Assembly: GCF_023634765.1 (NCBI RefSeq)
Contig: NZ_JAMLFX010000004.1
Location: 201,285-265,284, forward strand
Origin: Pseudomonas sp. AKS31
Lineage (GTDB): Bacteria > Pseudomonadota > Gammaproteobacteria > Pseudomonadales > Pseudomonadaceae
Reading direction: 5' to 3'
Length of the DNA: 64,000 nucleotides
Shown here: in pieces, positions 28,313 through 36,486 of the stretch
Position numbering within the stretch: position 1 is the stretch's first letter
How the letters are laid out: each line of letters opens with the position of its first letter
Position numbers and translations under genes: made by a program
The notes under the pieces: model-generated
Databases searched by the model: none
Told to the model about the DNA's origin: nothing
Seen by the model: the letters and a program-made list of their open reading frames with translations, nothing else

Positions 28313-29692
28313 CTACCTTTCAAATTTCTTGCAGACGCTCAATGCTACCGAGCGTGCCGCGACACGCAATTCGGGAACCGCAGTAAGCTCCCAGTGATCG
28401 GCTTTTAGCATGGGGCCGACATAGCTTAGCCATTCATTTGGCTCGCCTTGAGTGTTTTTCAGACAGTAATTATCGTTTACACAAACACCCAACCCCAAGG
28501 TGTCCGAAACAACCAGCCCTTCCCTCAATAGCTTTTTGACAAGAGGGCTGTTGGTTTTTTCTGGATCGGAAGTAGGGCCTGTGCAGTTCACAACTAGGTT
28601 GACGGTCAGTAATCGAGTTGATGCCTTGCGTCGTTCCTTTATCACTGCATTCACAGCGCCGTTCACGACATCCATCGAGACTATTCGTCCGGCCAATGGA
28701 ATCAGTTGGCCACGGTCTAACGCATCTTCGAATATCTGGAATGTATCCGGCGCGACCCTGTGACGATGTACGTCCCAGTAGCTTTGGAGATGGCGCAGGA
28801 ATCGACGGCGTTCGGTGTCGGGAAGGCGTTTCCAGAGGTCTGCAGTAATGGGGCGAATCGATGCAATAACATCCCGCCAGTCAATCTGTTCACTTCGTCC
28901 GGCTTTTATCGCAGTCCGGATGATTTTCAGATAGCCAAGTATCGATGGCTTTGACTCAAGAAGGCGATTGTGAGTGCTTGTGTGATCCGTATGCTGACCT
29001 CTCGCGATACGATGAGGTTTAGGTAGTAAGCCACGTCGCGAAAGCATGTAAATTTTGCCGAGATGATTTGACTTCATCAAGTTGCTGATGACATCTATTG
29101 CGGTGAGTCCGCCTCCGATCAAGAGTATCGGCTCATGCTGCTGGATTTGAGAGTCAGCGCGTTGTTCCCAAGGGTCCTGCTTATAGTAGTGCGTTTCGCT
29201 CACAGACCCGAGGCCCGAAGGATTGCTGGGAGGGAAGTGCCCGAAAGCCAATGTGACTTGATCAGCTTTGAATATCTCTCCGGAGTCTAATTCAATGGTG
29301 GCGCCTTGACCATTTGGAGTAAGGCTGACAACTTCGGCACTGATCTGTGTTGTTTTAACGCGAGGCGAAGAGCGTTCAATTGCCTGATTGAGCAAGTGTT
29401 CGAGATAGTCGCCATACACTTTGCGCGAAACAAACGAGCTCGCCGTCACTTCCATATTGTGCTCAAGGCAATAGTTGAGGAAGGAGTCTGGTTCGTCTGC
29501 AAGGGCTGTCATGTTACCGGCTGGTACATTTAAAAGATGCAGTGGACTATTGGTGCCATATGCAAGTCCGCGAGCAATCAGTCCAGACCGGTTGATGATG
29601 AGTAGATGAGCTTCGTGTTGTACACGATTCAAAAACTCGACAGCTGCGACGGTTCCGCTGAAACCTGCTCCCACAACGACAAATGTATTCAT
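28313..29692 (-). CDS. FAD/NAD(P)-binding protein of unknown substrate
   Basis: The 459-residue flavoprotein has an N-terminal FAD motif VVVGAGFSGTVAAVEFL (about 5-21) and a second nucleotide-binding motif ILLIGGGLTAIDVISNL near residue 190. LAYGTNSPLHLLNVPAGNM is characteristic of the FAD/NAD(P)-binding domain family PF13454. It begins two bases after the cysC stop on the same strand, so the two are almost certainly co-translated. No membrane segment is seen. Its role with an APS kinase in a polysaccharide locus is unknown. Confidence 0.75.
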   Translation of the reverse strand: MNTFVVVGAGFSGTVAAVEFLNRVQHEAHLLIINRSGLIARGLAYGTNSPLHLLNVPAGNMTALADEPDSFLNYCLEHNMEVTASSFVSRKVYGDYLEHLLNQAIERSSPRVKTTQISAEVVSLTPNGQGATIELDSGEIFKADQVTLAFGHFPPSNPSGLGSVSETHYYKQDPWEQRADSQIQQHEPILLIGGGLTAIDVISNLMKSNHLGKIYMLSRRGLLPKPHRIARGQHTDHTSTHNRLLESKPSILGYLKIIRTAIKAGRSEQIDWRDVIASIRPITADLWKRLPDTERRRFLRHLQSYWDVHRHRVAPDTFQIFEDALDRGQLIPLAGRIVSMDVVNGAVNAVIKERRKASTRLLTVNLVVNCTGPTSDPEKTNSPLVKKLLREGLVVSDTLGLGVCVNDNYCLKNTQGEPNEWLSYVGPMLKADHWELTAVPELRVAARSVALSVCKKFER

Positions 29693-29694
29693 GC

Positions 29695-30282
29695 TTACAG
29701 GTTTTCTTGAAGGACAGCAAGAATGCGCTGTACCGATTTTTCGAGGTCCTCTTCAAGTGTATTGATTCTTATCTTCGGCGCAACCGGCGCTTCATAGGCT
29801 GAGTCAATTCCAGTGAAGTTCTTGATCAGTCCCTGTCTTGCTTTTCCATACAAGCCCTTCGGGTCGCGACGTTCACACTCGGTCAAAGGCGTATCGATAT
29901 GGACTTCAATGAAGTTTTGATCGCCAATAACGCTGCGAGCCAAGGCCCTATCACGCAGAAACGGCGAAATGAATGCCGTTATTACGATAAGCCCGGCATC
30001 TAGAAATAATTTTGCAACTTCCGAGATTCTTCTGATGTTCTCTTCACGGTCGCGATCGGAGAATCCAAGATCATTGCACAGGCCTAGCCTGACGTTATCT
30101 CCGTCAAGAAGATAAGTGTGTCGTCCTGCTTCTAATAGTGCCAGTTCCAAGGCGTTGGCGATGGTAGACTTGCCTGCGCCGCTCAATCCTGTCAGCCATA
30201 TAACGATCGGCCTCTGCCCTTTAAGCGCTGTTCGATCTTCAGTTGTTACCACTTGAGGAGGTGAGGTAAGATTTCTAGTCAT
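29695..30282 (-). CDS. cysC: Stand-alone adenylylsulfate (APS) kinase
   Basis: The 195-residue kinase phosphorylates APS to PAPS, the universal sulfate donor. [20 protein letters not shown] holds Walker A (32-40), followed by [21 protein letters not shown], the active-site loop [12 protein letters not shown], and [20 protein letters not shown]. Pseudomonads usually carry CysC fused to CysN for sulfate assimilation, so a separate copy here suggests dedicated PAPS supply. The sulfotransferase-like protein at 18921 is the obvious candidate user. It reads away from wbpM, with the FAD protein in the same operon. Confidence 0.93.
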   Translation of the reverse strand: MTRNLTSPPQVVTTEDRTALKGQRPIVIWLTGLSGAGKSTIANALELALLEAGRHTYLLDGDNVRLGLCNDLGFSDRDREENIRRISEVAKLFLDAGLIVITAFISPFLRDRALARSVIGDQNFIEVHIDTPLTECERRDPKGLYGKARQGLIKNFTGIDSAYEAPVAPKIRINTLEEDLEKSVQRILAVLQENL

Positions 30283-30645
30283 GATATCTCTTTTGCAACT
30301 AATTGGTTACAGGTGGCAGGTTTGTTTGATAATCAGGCAAGATTTATTTCTGATGTTCTGTAGATGATTTTCATTTGTTCTGAATAGCATTGCGAATGCC
30401 CTCAAGTGTAGCTGATGTCCCTGTGTGTCTCAATTTCCTTTCCTCTTTTTACCGCCGTAACCCCTCTCAAAATATGACATTCTCTGCTTCAAAGGTTACA
30501 TTTCAATTGTCAGAGTCGCGAAATATTTGGCACGAGCGTCATCGCTCCTGGTGGGGGGCAACCAATTTGAGTTCACCTAGAGTCCTGGTAGACGGTTACA
30601 ATGTGAAACGCTGACCTTGGTGAAAGGAGTGGGCACTAAGCCATT
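30283..30645. other. Divergent intergenic region between cysC and wbpM
   Basis: About 360 AT-rich bases lie between the cysC and wbpM starts, so promoters for both directions should be here. TTGTCA at about 30508-30513 is a fair -35, but I find no well-spaced -10. An aaaggag ribosome-binding site (30623-30629) sits 16 bases before the wbpM ATG, unusually far. A 74-codon open frame at 30390-30614 has no recognisable features and is not called. Confidence 0.4.
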
Positions 30646-32646
30646 ATGCTAATGGATAAAATTCGATCTTTTTTGTTGGGGTTACCGCGGCGCAAGAAAC
30701 GGCTGATACAGGTTGCCACCGACGTCGTGCTTGTGTGGGGTGCGCTCTGGCTTGCGTTCATCGTTCGTCTGGGCATCGACGACATGTACAACCCCTTGAA
30801 GGTTCATCTCTGGCTCTTCGCTTGTGCCCCCGTCATCGCCATCCCCCTTTTTATCCGTTTTGGCATGTACCGCGCTGTCATGCGATATTTCGGCAACGAT
30901 GCACTCATTGCGATCATCAAGGCTGTAAGTCTCTCTTCGCTGCTTCTGGCACTGGTGGTTTATTGGTATAGCAACCATGAAGCGGTGGTGCCCCGTTCCA
31001 TCGTTTTCAACTATTGGTGGCTCAGTCTTGTCATCATCGGTGGTTTGCGTCTGTGCATGCGTCACTACTTCATGGGGGATTGGTTCACAGCCGCCCAGCA
31101 CGTACCCTTTACATCACGCGATGATGGTCTGACGAAAGTGGCTATCTATGGTGCGGGTGTTGCGGGTAACCAGCTGGTCGCCGCATTGCGCATGGGGCGA
31201 GCCATGCGCCCTGTTGCGTTCATAGATGATGACTCCAGCATTGCCGATCGTTCGATTTCAGGTCTGCAGGTCTACAAACCCAAGCATATTCAGCAGATGA
31301 TCGACGCCACGGGGGCGCAGGAAATCCTTCTCGCGCTCCCGTCTTCGACGCGTGCTCGACGCAGGGAGATTCTGAATCTGCTTGAAGGATTTCCCCTCCA
31401 TATACGCAGCGTTCCCAATTTCACGGATCTGGCTAGCGGTCGAGTGAAGGTTGAAGATATTCAGGAAGTGGATATCGCCGATCTGCTTGGACGAGATTCG
31501 GTGCCAGCCCAACCAGACCTGCTGGAGCGTTGTATAAAAGGTAAGACCGTCATGGTCACAGGTGCCGGTGGTTCAATCGGTTCGGAGTTGTGTCGACAGA
31601 TCTTCTTGCTCGAGCCGACGACGCTGTTGTTGTTCGAACACAGTGAATTCAACCTTTACAGCATCCTGACGGAGTTGGAGGGGCGCGGGGCTCGGCAGTC
31701 GGTTTCTGTGCGGCTGCTACCGATTCTGGGCTCTATTCGTCATCAGGAAAAGCTGCTCGATGTGATGAAGACCTGGAAAGTCGACACTGTCTACCACGCG
31801 GCCGCTTACAAGCATGTGCCGATGGTGGAACATAATATTGCGGAGGGTGTCCTCAACAACGTATTCGGAACCCTTAATACCGCTCAGGCAGCGCTTCAGT
31901 CCGGGGTCTCGAATTTTGTCCTGATTTCTACCGACAAGGCTGTGAGGCCGACGAATGTCATGGGTAGCACCAAGCGTCTGGCTGAGTTGTCCCTACAGGC
32001 GCTGAGTAAGGAGGTTGCCCCGGTGATGTTCGGCGACAAGGCCAACGTTTCCCGGGTTAATAAAACCCGATTCACCATGGTTCGGTTCGGTAATGTTCTG
32101 GGATCGTCCGGCTCGGTGATTCCGTTGTTTCACAGCCAGATCAAGTCTGGTGGACCGCTGACAGTCACTCACCCGAAAATCACCCGCTACTTCATGACCA
32201 TCCCGGAAGCTGCGCAATTGGTGATCCAGGCTGGCTCCATGGGCCAGGGCGGCGATGTTTTCGTACTGGACATGGGCGAACCGGTAAAGATCGTCGAACT
32301 GGCGGAGAAAATGATTCATCTCTCGGGCCTGAGCATTCGCTCCGATCGCAATCCTCAAGGGGACATTTCCATTGAGTTCACCGGTTTGCGCCCGGGCGAA
32401 AAGCTTTACGAGGAATTGTTGATCGGCGAAAACGTAGCCGCCACACCGCACCCCATGATCATGAGCGCCAATGAAGATCATCTGCCCTGGGAAGTATTGA
32501 AAGCTCGGTTGAGCGAATTGCTTCTGGCGGTCGAAAAAGATGACTACTCCAGAGTTCGCCAACTCCTGCGCGAAACCGTCAGCGGTTACACCCCCGACGG
32601 TGAAATCGTCGACTGGATCTACCAGCAGCGCCGTCTCGAGCCCTGA
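30646..32646 (+). CDS. wbpM: WbpM-type membrane UDP-GlcNAc 4,6-dehydratase
   Basis: The 666-residue protein makes the UDP-4-keto-6-deoxy-HexNAc used for QuiNAc and FucNAc. It begins MLMDKIRSFLLGLPRRKKR (MDKIRSF at 30652 is an alternative start), followed by four membrane helices. The first Rossmann motif, IYGAGVAGNQLVAALRMG, is at about 166 and the second, MVTGAGGSIGSELCRQI, at about 304. The catalytic set STDKAVRPTNVMGSTKR shows the Ser/Met/Lys arrangement of WbpM-class enzymes rather than Ser/Tyr/Lys. It marks the right border of the Pseudomonas O-antigen locus. Confidence 0.95.
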   Translation: MLMDKIRSFLLGLPRRKKRLIQVATDVVLVWGALWLAFIVRLGIDDMYNPLKVHLWLFACAPVIAIPLFIRFGMYRAVMRYFGNDALIAIIKAVSLSSLLLALVVYWYSNHEAVVPRSIVFNYWWLSLVIIGGLRLCMRHYFMGDWFTAAQHVPFTSRDDGLTKVAIYGAGVAGNQLVAALRMGRAMRPVAFIDDDSSIADRSISGLQVYKPKHIQQMIDATGAQEILLALPSSTRARRREILNLLEGFPLHIRSVPNFTDLASGRVKVEDIQEVDIADLLGRDSVPAQPDLLERCIKGKTVMVTGAGGSIGSELCRQIFLLEPTTLLLFEHSEFNLYSILTELEGRGARQSVSVRLLPILGSIRHQEKLLDVMKTWKVDTVYHAAAYKHVPMVEHNIAEGVLNNVFGTLNTAQAALQSGVSNFVLISTDKAVRPTNVMGSTKRLAELSLQALSKEVAPVMFGDKANVSRVNKTRFTMVRFGNVLGSSGSVIPLFHSQIKSGGPLTVTHPKITRYFMTIPEAAQLVIQAGSMGQGGDVFVLDMGEPVKIVELAEKMIHLSGLSIRSDRNPQGDISIEFTGLRPGEKLYEELLIGENVAATPHPMIMSANEDHLPWEVLKARLSELLLAVEKDDYSRVRQLLRETVSGYTPDGEIVDWIYQQRRLEP

Positions 32647-32708
32647 TTGTTTCACATCCTGTAACGCACGCATTTTTGACATCGCTCCACCATGACCTAC
32701 GTTTGGAG

Positions 32709-32735
32709 AGCAGCTTCGGAAAAGCTGCTTTCTCA
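32709..32735 (+). terminator. Probable terminator after wbpM
   Basis: Stem agcagctt/aagctgct around a cggaa loop, followed by a short t-rich stretch (ttctc). The T-run is weak, so read-through into the ComEA-like gene is possible. Confidence 0.45.
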
Positions 32736-32756
32736 AACGATGATGGAGCGTCACTA

Positions 32757-33092
32757 ATGCGTACCGGTTACTTCTACTCTCTGATTTTCGCTTTCCTCAC
32801 CAGCGCCTCGATCGCCGCTATTGCCGCACCTGTTGCGCCAGCGGAGGCACCCAAGGCGCCTTTGGTGATGGATACCGCGGCACCTTCCCAAAGTGCAAAA
32901 GTCGATCTCAACACTGCCGACGCGGCAGCGCTGCAAAAGGAACTGGCGGGAGTCGGTGAGGCCAAGGCCAAATCAATTGTTACGTATCGTGAAACAAACG
33001 GGCCATTCTCCTCGGTGGATGAGTTGCTGGAAGTGAAGGGTATCGGCAAGGCGATTCTGGATCGCAATCGCGACAAGCTGGAAGTCAACTAA
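32757..33092 (+). CDS. ComEA-like helix-hairpin-helix DNA-binding protein
   Basis: The 111-residue protein starts at ATG 32757. A signal peptide (about 1-24, ending SIAAIAA) and a Pro/Ala-rich spacer lead to a tandem helix-hairpin-helix domain: VDLNTADAAALQKELAGVGEAKA and ELLEVKGIGKAILDRNR. In competence systems ComEA binds incoming DNA in the periplasm; in pseudomonads this small version follows wbpM and its real function is untested. It is followed by a strong terminator. Confidence 0.88.
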   Translation: MRTGYFYSLIFAFLTSASIAAIAAPVAPAEAPKAPLVMDTAAPSQSAKVDLNTADAAALQKELAGVGEAKAKSIVTYRETNGPFSSVDELLEVKGIGKAILDRNRDKLEVN

Positions 33093-33112
33093 GCTGAGTG
33101 TTCAACGCCAAG

Positions 33113-33140
33113 GGGGCCGGTCATTGACCGGCCTTTTTTA
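33113..33140 (+). terminator. Rho-independent terminator after comEA-like gene
   Basis: Perfect inverted repeat ggccggtca (33115-33123)/tgaccggcc (33125-33133) followed by six Ts. Confidence 0.9.
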
Positions 33141-33214
33141 CTTGCGCAGCGCATGGCCGCGGGCAGTGATGGAGAGGGCACCCGTCGGACAATTTGAAAT
33201 TACGGCTATCATAT

Positions 33215-33240
33215 TGCGTTTAGATTATGTCTATAATAAT
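33215..33240 (+). promoter_or_regulatory. Candidate promoter for the SDR/KAS-II pair
   Basis: A consensus TATAAT lies at 33232-33237, about 70 bases before the SDR start, in an AT-rich island inside GC-rich DNA. No good -35 is present at 16-18 bases, so an activator or a non-standard -35 may be used. The -10 overlaps an imperfect palindrome and contains a ttagat half-site also seen upstream of the nearby tetR gene. Confidence 0.35.
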
Positions 33241-33308
33241 TTGCCGATGCGTCGAGCCAATACGCCTCATCGGCAACTTCCTTCACCAAACGTTCCAGGA
33301 GCATTCTC

Positions 33309-34112
33309 ATGAATTCCGCACAATCTCAAGGTACTGCTCTGGTTACCGGCGCATCGTCCGGAATCGGCGCAATTTACGCTGACCGCCTGGCGGCGCGTGG
33401 TTTTGATTTGCTGCTGGTTGCTCGTGACAAGGATCGTCTGGAAAGTGCTGCGAGCCAGTTGCGTGATGCCCATGGCGTTCAGGTCGAAGTACTGAAAGCA
33501 GACCTGACGCAAAAGGATGACGTACTCAAACTCGAACAACGCCTGCGCAGCGATTCCAGCATCAGCTTGCTGGTCAATAACGCCGGTGTGGCGGCAGACG
33601 GTTTGCTGGCCAACGCCGATATGGACCAGTTGGAGCGACTGATCCAGTTGAACATCACCGCCGTCACGCGCCTGGCATCGGCGGCCGCCGCCAGTTTCGC
33701 CAAGGCCGGGCGTGGCACAATCATCAATATCGCCTCGGTGGTGGCGTTGTTTCCGGAGCGCTTCAACGCCACCTACAGCGCCAGCAAAGCTTATGTACTG
33801 AGCCTCACCCAATCGCTGAACACTGAACTCGAAGGCACCGGCGTGCAGATCCAGGCCGTGCTGCCGGGTGTGACTCGCACCGAAATCTGGGAGCGCTCCG
33901 GTATCGATGCCAGTGGCATTCCGGCAGAAATGATCATGGACGCGGACGAGATGGTCGATGCGGCGCTGGCCGGTCTGGATCAGGGCGAGTTGATCACCAT
34001 TCCTTCGCTGCCTGATGCAGGCGAGTGGCACGCCTATGTTGCGGCTCGCCATGTCATGGCGCCGAACCTTTCCCGCAGTTCCGCAGCCCAGCGCTACAAG
34101 TCCGGCAATTGA
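33309..34112 (+). CDS. Short-chain dehydrogenase/reductase
   Basis: Classical SDR of 267 residues with the cofactor motif ALVTGASSGIGAIYADRLA, NNAG (in LLVNNAGVAADG), and active-site Ser plus YSASKAYVLSL. The LLVARDKDRLES segment after the second beta strand suggests NADP preference. It is paired with a KAS-II-like condensing enzyme 22 bases downstream, so a beta-ketoacyl or similar lipid substrate is plausible but not shown. Upstream is a perfect TATAAT element. Confidence 0.85.
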   Translation: MNSAQSQGTALVTGASSGIGAIYADRLAARGFDLLLVARDKDRLESAASQLRDAHGVQVEVLKADLTQKDDVLKLEQRLRSDSSISLLVNNAGVAADGLLANADMDQLERLIQLNITAVTRLASAAAASFAKAGRGTIINIASVVALFPERFNATYSASKAYVLSLTQSLNTELEGTGVQIQAVLPGVTRTEIWERSGIDASGIPAEMIMDADEMVDAALAGLDQGELITIPSLPDAGEWHAYVAARHVMAPNLSRSSAAQRYKSGN

Positions 34113-34134
34113 ATTGATCAGAGGTCACCACGGT

Positions 34135-35409
34135 ATGGATTCGCGTCGAATAGTCGTCACGGGCATGGGCCTGGTTTCACCCTTGGGCAGCGATCTTGAA
34201 GTCGTATGGCAGCGTTTGCTGGCCGGGCGTTCTGGTTTGCGTAACTTGCCTGAGGCAACGGTCGCTGATTTGCCCACGCGAGTCGGCGGCGCGGTGCCGA
34301 CGGTGGAAGAGGACGCTGAAGCAGGTTTCGATCCGGATCGCGCCACGCCACCCAAGGAACAGAAGAAGATGGACCGCTTTATTCTGTTCGCCATGGAGGC
34401 TGCCCGGCAGGCGCTGGAGCAGGCTGACTGGCATCCGTCGGAGAGCGAAAGTCAGGAGCGTACCGCAACGATCATCGGTTCCGGTGTCGGTGGTTTCGGT
34501 GCGATTGCCGACGCCGTGCGCACCACCGACAGTCGCGGTCCTCGGCGTTTGTCACCGTTTACCATTCCGTCGTTTCTGGTCAATCTCGCGGCCGGGCACG
34601 TGTCCATTCAGCATGGCCTCAAAGGTCCTTTGGGCGCACCGGTGACGGCGTGCGCTGCAGGTGTTCAAGCGATTGGCGATGCGGCGCGATTGATCCGCGC
34701 CGGTGAAGCGGATATTGCCGTGTGCGGCGGCGCGGAAGCCTGCATCGACCGCGTCAGTCTGGCCGGTTTTGCGGCGGCGCGGGCACTGTCGAGCGGTTAC
34801 AACGACACCCCGGAGCGCGCGTCACGGCCGTTCGACAGCGGTCGCGACGGTTTCGTGATGGGCGAGGGCGCGGGGCTGTTGGTGATCGAATCTCTGGAAC
34901 ATGCCTTGGCGCGTGGCGCGAAGCCGTTGGCGGAACTGGTCGGTTATGGCACCAGCGCCGACGCCTATCACCTGACGGCCGGACCTGAAGATGGCAGTGG
35001 TGCGCGGCGGGCGATGACGCTGGCACTGGCCCAGGCGGGTATCGAGCCGGGTCAGGTGCAGCACCTCAACGCTCACGCGACTTCGACCCCAGTGGGCGAT
35101 CTGGGTGAGTTGGCCGCGATCAAGGCGTTGTTCGGTACCGAGAATAAAATCGCCGTGACCTCGACCAAGTCAGCCACCGGTCACTTGCTCGGCGCTGCCG
35201 GCGGGCTTGAAGCCATTTTCACATTGTTGGCGATTCGTGATCAGGTGGTGCCGCCGACGCTGAATTTCGACAACCCCGATCCGGCGAGCGCAGGCGTGGA
35301 TATTGTTCATGGCCAAGCGCGGCCGATGTCGATTGAGTACGCACTGTCCAACGGTTTCGGGTTTGGCGGGGTCAATGCCAGCGTGTTGTTCAAGCGCTGG
35401 CAGGTTTAG
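34135..35409 (+). CDS. Beta-ketoacyl-ACP synthase II-type condensing enzyme
   Basis: The 424-residue thiolase-fold enzyme condenses malonyl-ACP with acyl chains. It starts MDSRRIVVTGMGLVSPLGSD at ATG 34135. The Cys/His/His triad can be read in VTACAAGVQAIGDA, LNAHATSTPVGD and KSATGHLLGAAGG, so it should be active. It lies apart from any fab cluster and is paired with an SDR under possible TetR control, which points to a FabF paralogue for a dedicated acyl product. The end overlaps the convergent tetR gene by 4 bases. Confidence 0.9.
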   Translation: MDSRRIVVTGMGLVSPLGSDLEVVWQRLLAGRSGLRNLPEATVADLPTRVGGAVPTVEEDAEAGFDPDRATPPKEQKKMDRFILFAMEAARQALEQADWHPSESESQERTATIIGSGVGGFGAIADAVRTTDSRGPRRLSPFTIPSFLVNLAAGHVSIQHGLKGPLGAPVTACAAGVQAIGDAARLIRAGEADIAVCGGAEACIDRVSLAGFAAARALSSGYNDTPERASRPFDSGRDGFVMGEGAGLLVIESLEHALARGAKPLAELVGYGTSADAYHLTAGPEDGSGARRAMTLALAQAGIEPGQVQHLNAHATSTPVGDLGELAAIKALFGTENKIAVTSTKSATGHLLGAAGGLEAIFTLLAIRDQVVPPTLNFDNPDPASAGVDIVHGQARPMSIEYALSNGFGFGGVNASVLFKRWQV

Positions 35410-35960
35410 TCGCGTTTCTTGAGGTGGTCGCGGGTGACATCGAGGATGCGTTGTGCAAACTCGGCATCCGCGACGCTGCGTGACAGCAGCAGCGCGCCGA
35501 CCAGTGTCGACATGATGACGATGGCGCGGTCAGCGCTGTTCGCACCTTCGAGGCTGTTCTCGATCTGCTCCAGCCGAGCATTGAGGACCACATCACTGGT
35601 GGGACTTGGTTGGCCGCGCAGGCCCAGCTCCGAAGAAATGGTCAGTAACGGACAGCCTTCATGGGGCGACGTTTGATGCCATTCGGACAGGTACGTCTCG
35701 ATGAACACGTCGAGCGGGTTGTCCTGGGCAAAAATCTCTGCACATAACCCTTCGACCTGGTGGCCGGCCTCTTGCAGCGCCTTCTCCACCAACTCGTCCT
35801 TGGACTTGAAATGCGAGTAGAAACCGCCATGGGTCAGACCCAGCGCTTTCATCAGGGGTTGCAGGCCTGTGGCGCCGATTCCGTCCTTGCGAAAGCGTGC
35901 CGAAGCCTCCTTGATGATGCGCTGATGAGTCTGGGCTTTATGGTCCTGCGAATAACGCAT
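35406..35960 (-). CDS. TetR-family transcriptional regulator
   Basis: The 184-residue repressor-type protein has an N-terminal helix-turn-helix (about 8-55: RIIKEASARFRKDGIGATG, then LTHGGFYSHFKSKDELVEKAL) and a ligand-binding helical domain. The HGGFYSHFKSK block is typical of the AcrR/NemR-like subset. It converges with and overlaps the KAS-II gene, and an inverted repeat sits just upstream of its own start, suggesting autorepression and control of the SDR/KAS pair (inferred). Confidence 0.9.
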   Translation of the reverse strand: MRYSQDHKAQTHQRIIKEASARFRKDGIGATGLQPLMKALGLTHGGFYSHFKSKDELVEKALQEAGHQVEGLCAEIFAQDNPLDVFIETYLSEWHQTSPHEGCPLLTISSELGLRGQPSPTSDVVLNARLEQIENSLEGANSADRAIVIMSTLVGALLLSRSVADAEFAQRILDVTRDHLKKRD

Positions 35961-35984
35961 TTGAAACTCTCCGCAACAATGTCT

Positions 35985-36011
35985 CCATCTTAACCAAGGA
36001 AAATTAGATGG
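35985..36011 (-). promoter_or_regulatory. Candidate TetR operator upstream of the regulator gene
   Basis: Inverted repeat ccatcttaa (35985-35993) with ttagatgg (36004-36011), 10 bases apart and about 25 bases before the tetR start. Size and position suit a TetR-type operator. The right arm resembles a ttagat half-site near the SDR promoter at 33220. Confidence 0.4.
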
Positions 36012-36057
36012 TGACTGTACTTCTACTTCTTAAAAGCGTGCAGATAGGTCCAATGGC

Positions 36058-36092
36058 TATAAAAAGCACAAACCCCGCGGCTCAGGCGGGGT
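36058..36092 (-). terminator. Terminator for the small DUF2897-like gene
   Basis: On the minus strand, aaccccgc/gcggggtt (36070-36077 and 36085-36092) is followed by a gctttttat tail. Confidence 0.8.
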
Positions 36093-36097
36093 TGTGT

Positions 36098-36265
36098 TCA
36101 ACGGTCTTGGGCGTCTTTGGCGTCCGCTTCTGCATTGCGTTGCGCAACGCGCTTGCGTTCTTCATCGGTCAGATCGACCTTGTTGGCGGTGTCGCGCAAC
36201 ATCATTAACCCACCAACGATCGAGCCGATTGCAACCACCAGAATCAACCAGGCATACCAAGGCAT
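36098..36265 (-). CDS. Small DUF2897-like membrane protein
   Basis: The 55-residue protein starts MPWYAWLILVVAIGSIVGG and has one membrane helix (about 3-24) followed by a charged tail rich in Asp, Glu and Arg (VDLTDEERKRVAQRNAEA). I recognise it as the DUF2897 type found in pseudomonads; the function is unknown. An in-frame extension to 36439 runs into the palindromic repeat and is rejected. An aggag site lies just before the chosen start. Confidence 0.75.
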   Translation of the reverse strand: MPWYAWLILVVAIGSIVGGLMMLRDTANKVDLTDEERKRVAQRNAEADAKDAQDR

Positions 36266-36392
36266 AACGGCTCTCCTTAAGGGCAGGTCGACGGGCGAGG
36301 ATTTCGCCGTACAACACTGCATACCACTTTTGAGCGAAGTGAACTCGCAGTGGTTCCATTCTAGGCCGCTTGTACCCGGTTCACCCGAAATC

Positions 36393-36476
36393 CCTGTAGG
36401 AGCTGCCGAAGGCTGCGATCTTTTGATCTTGAAAAGCAAAGATCGCAGCCTCGTTTCACTCGTCAGCTCCTACAGG
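36393..36476. repeat. Palindromic intergenic repeat, family A copy 1
   Basis: Inverted arms cctgtaggagctgccgaagg and its complement around a short centre containing gatcttttgatc. The same arms recur near 49075, 50559 and 52209. It lies between the permease and the DUF2897-like gene and may form a hairpin in both transcripts. Confidence 0.85.
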
Positions 36477-36486
36477 AGACGGGTCG

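Noticed and set aside
30390..30614. 74-codon open frame between cysC and wbpM
   Set aside because: No ribosome-binding site, no recognisable domain, and it spans the region that must hold two divergent promoters.
9439..32646. wzx, wzy and wzz genes
   Set aside because: No polytopic flippase or polymerase candidate beyond Wzm, WbpL-like and MBOAT proteins, and no Wzz-type two-helix protein; export is explained by Wzm/Wzt.
9439..32646. Mobile element carrying the polysaccharide genes
   Set aside because: The AT-rich stretch suggests transfer, but no transposase, integrase, tRNA or flanking direct repeat was seen.
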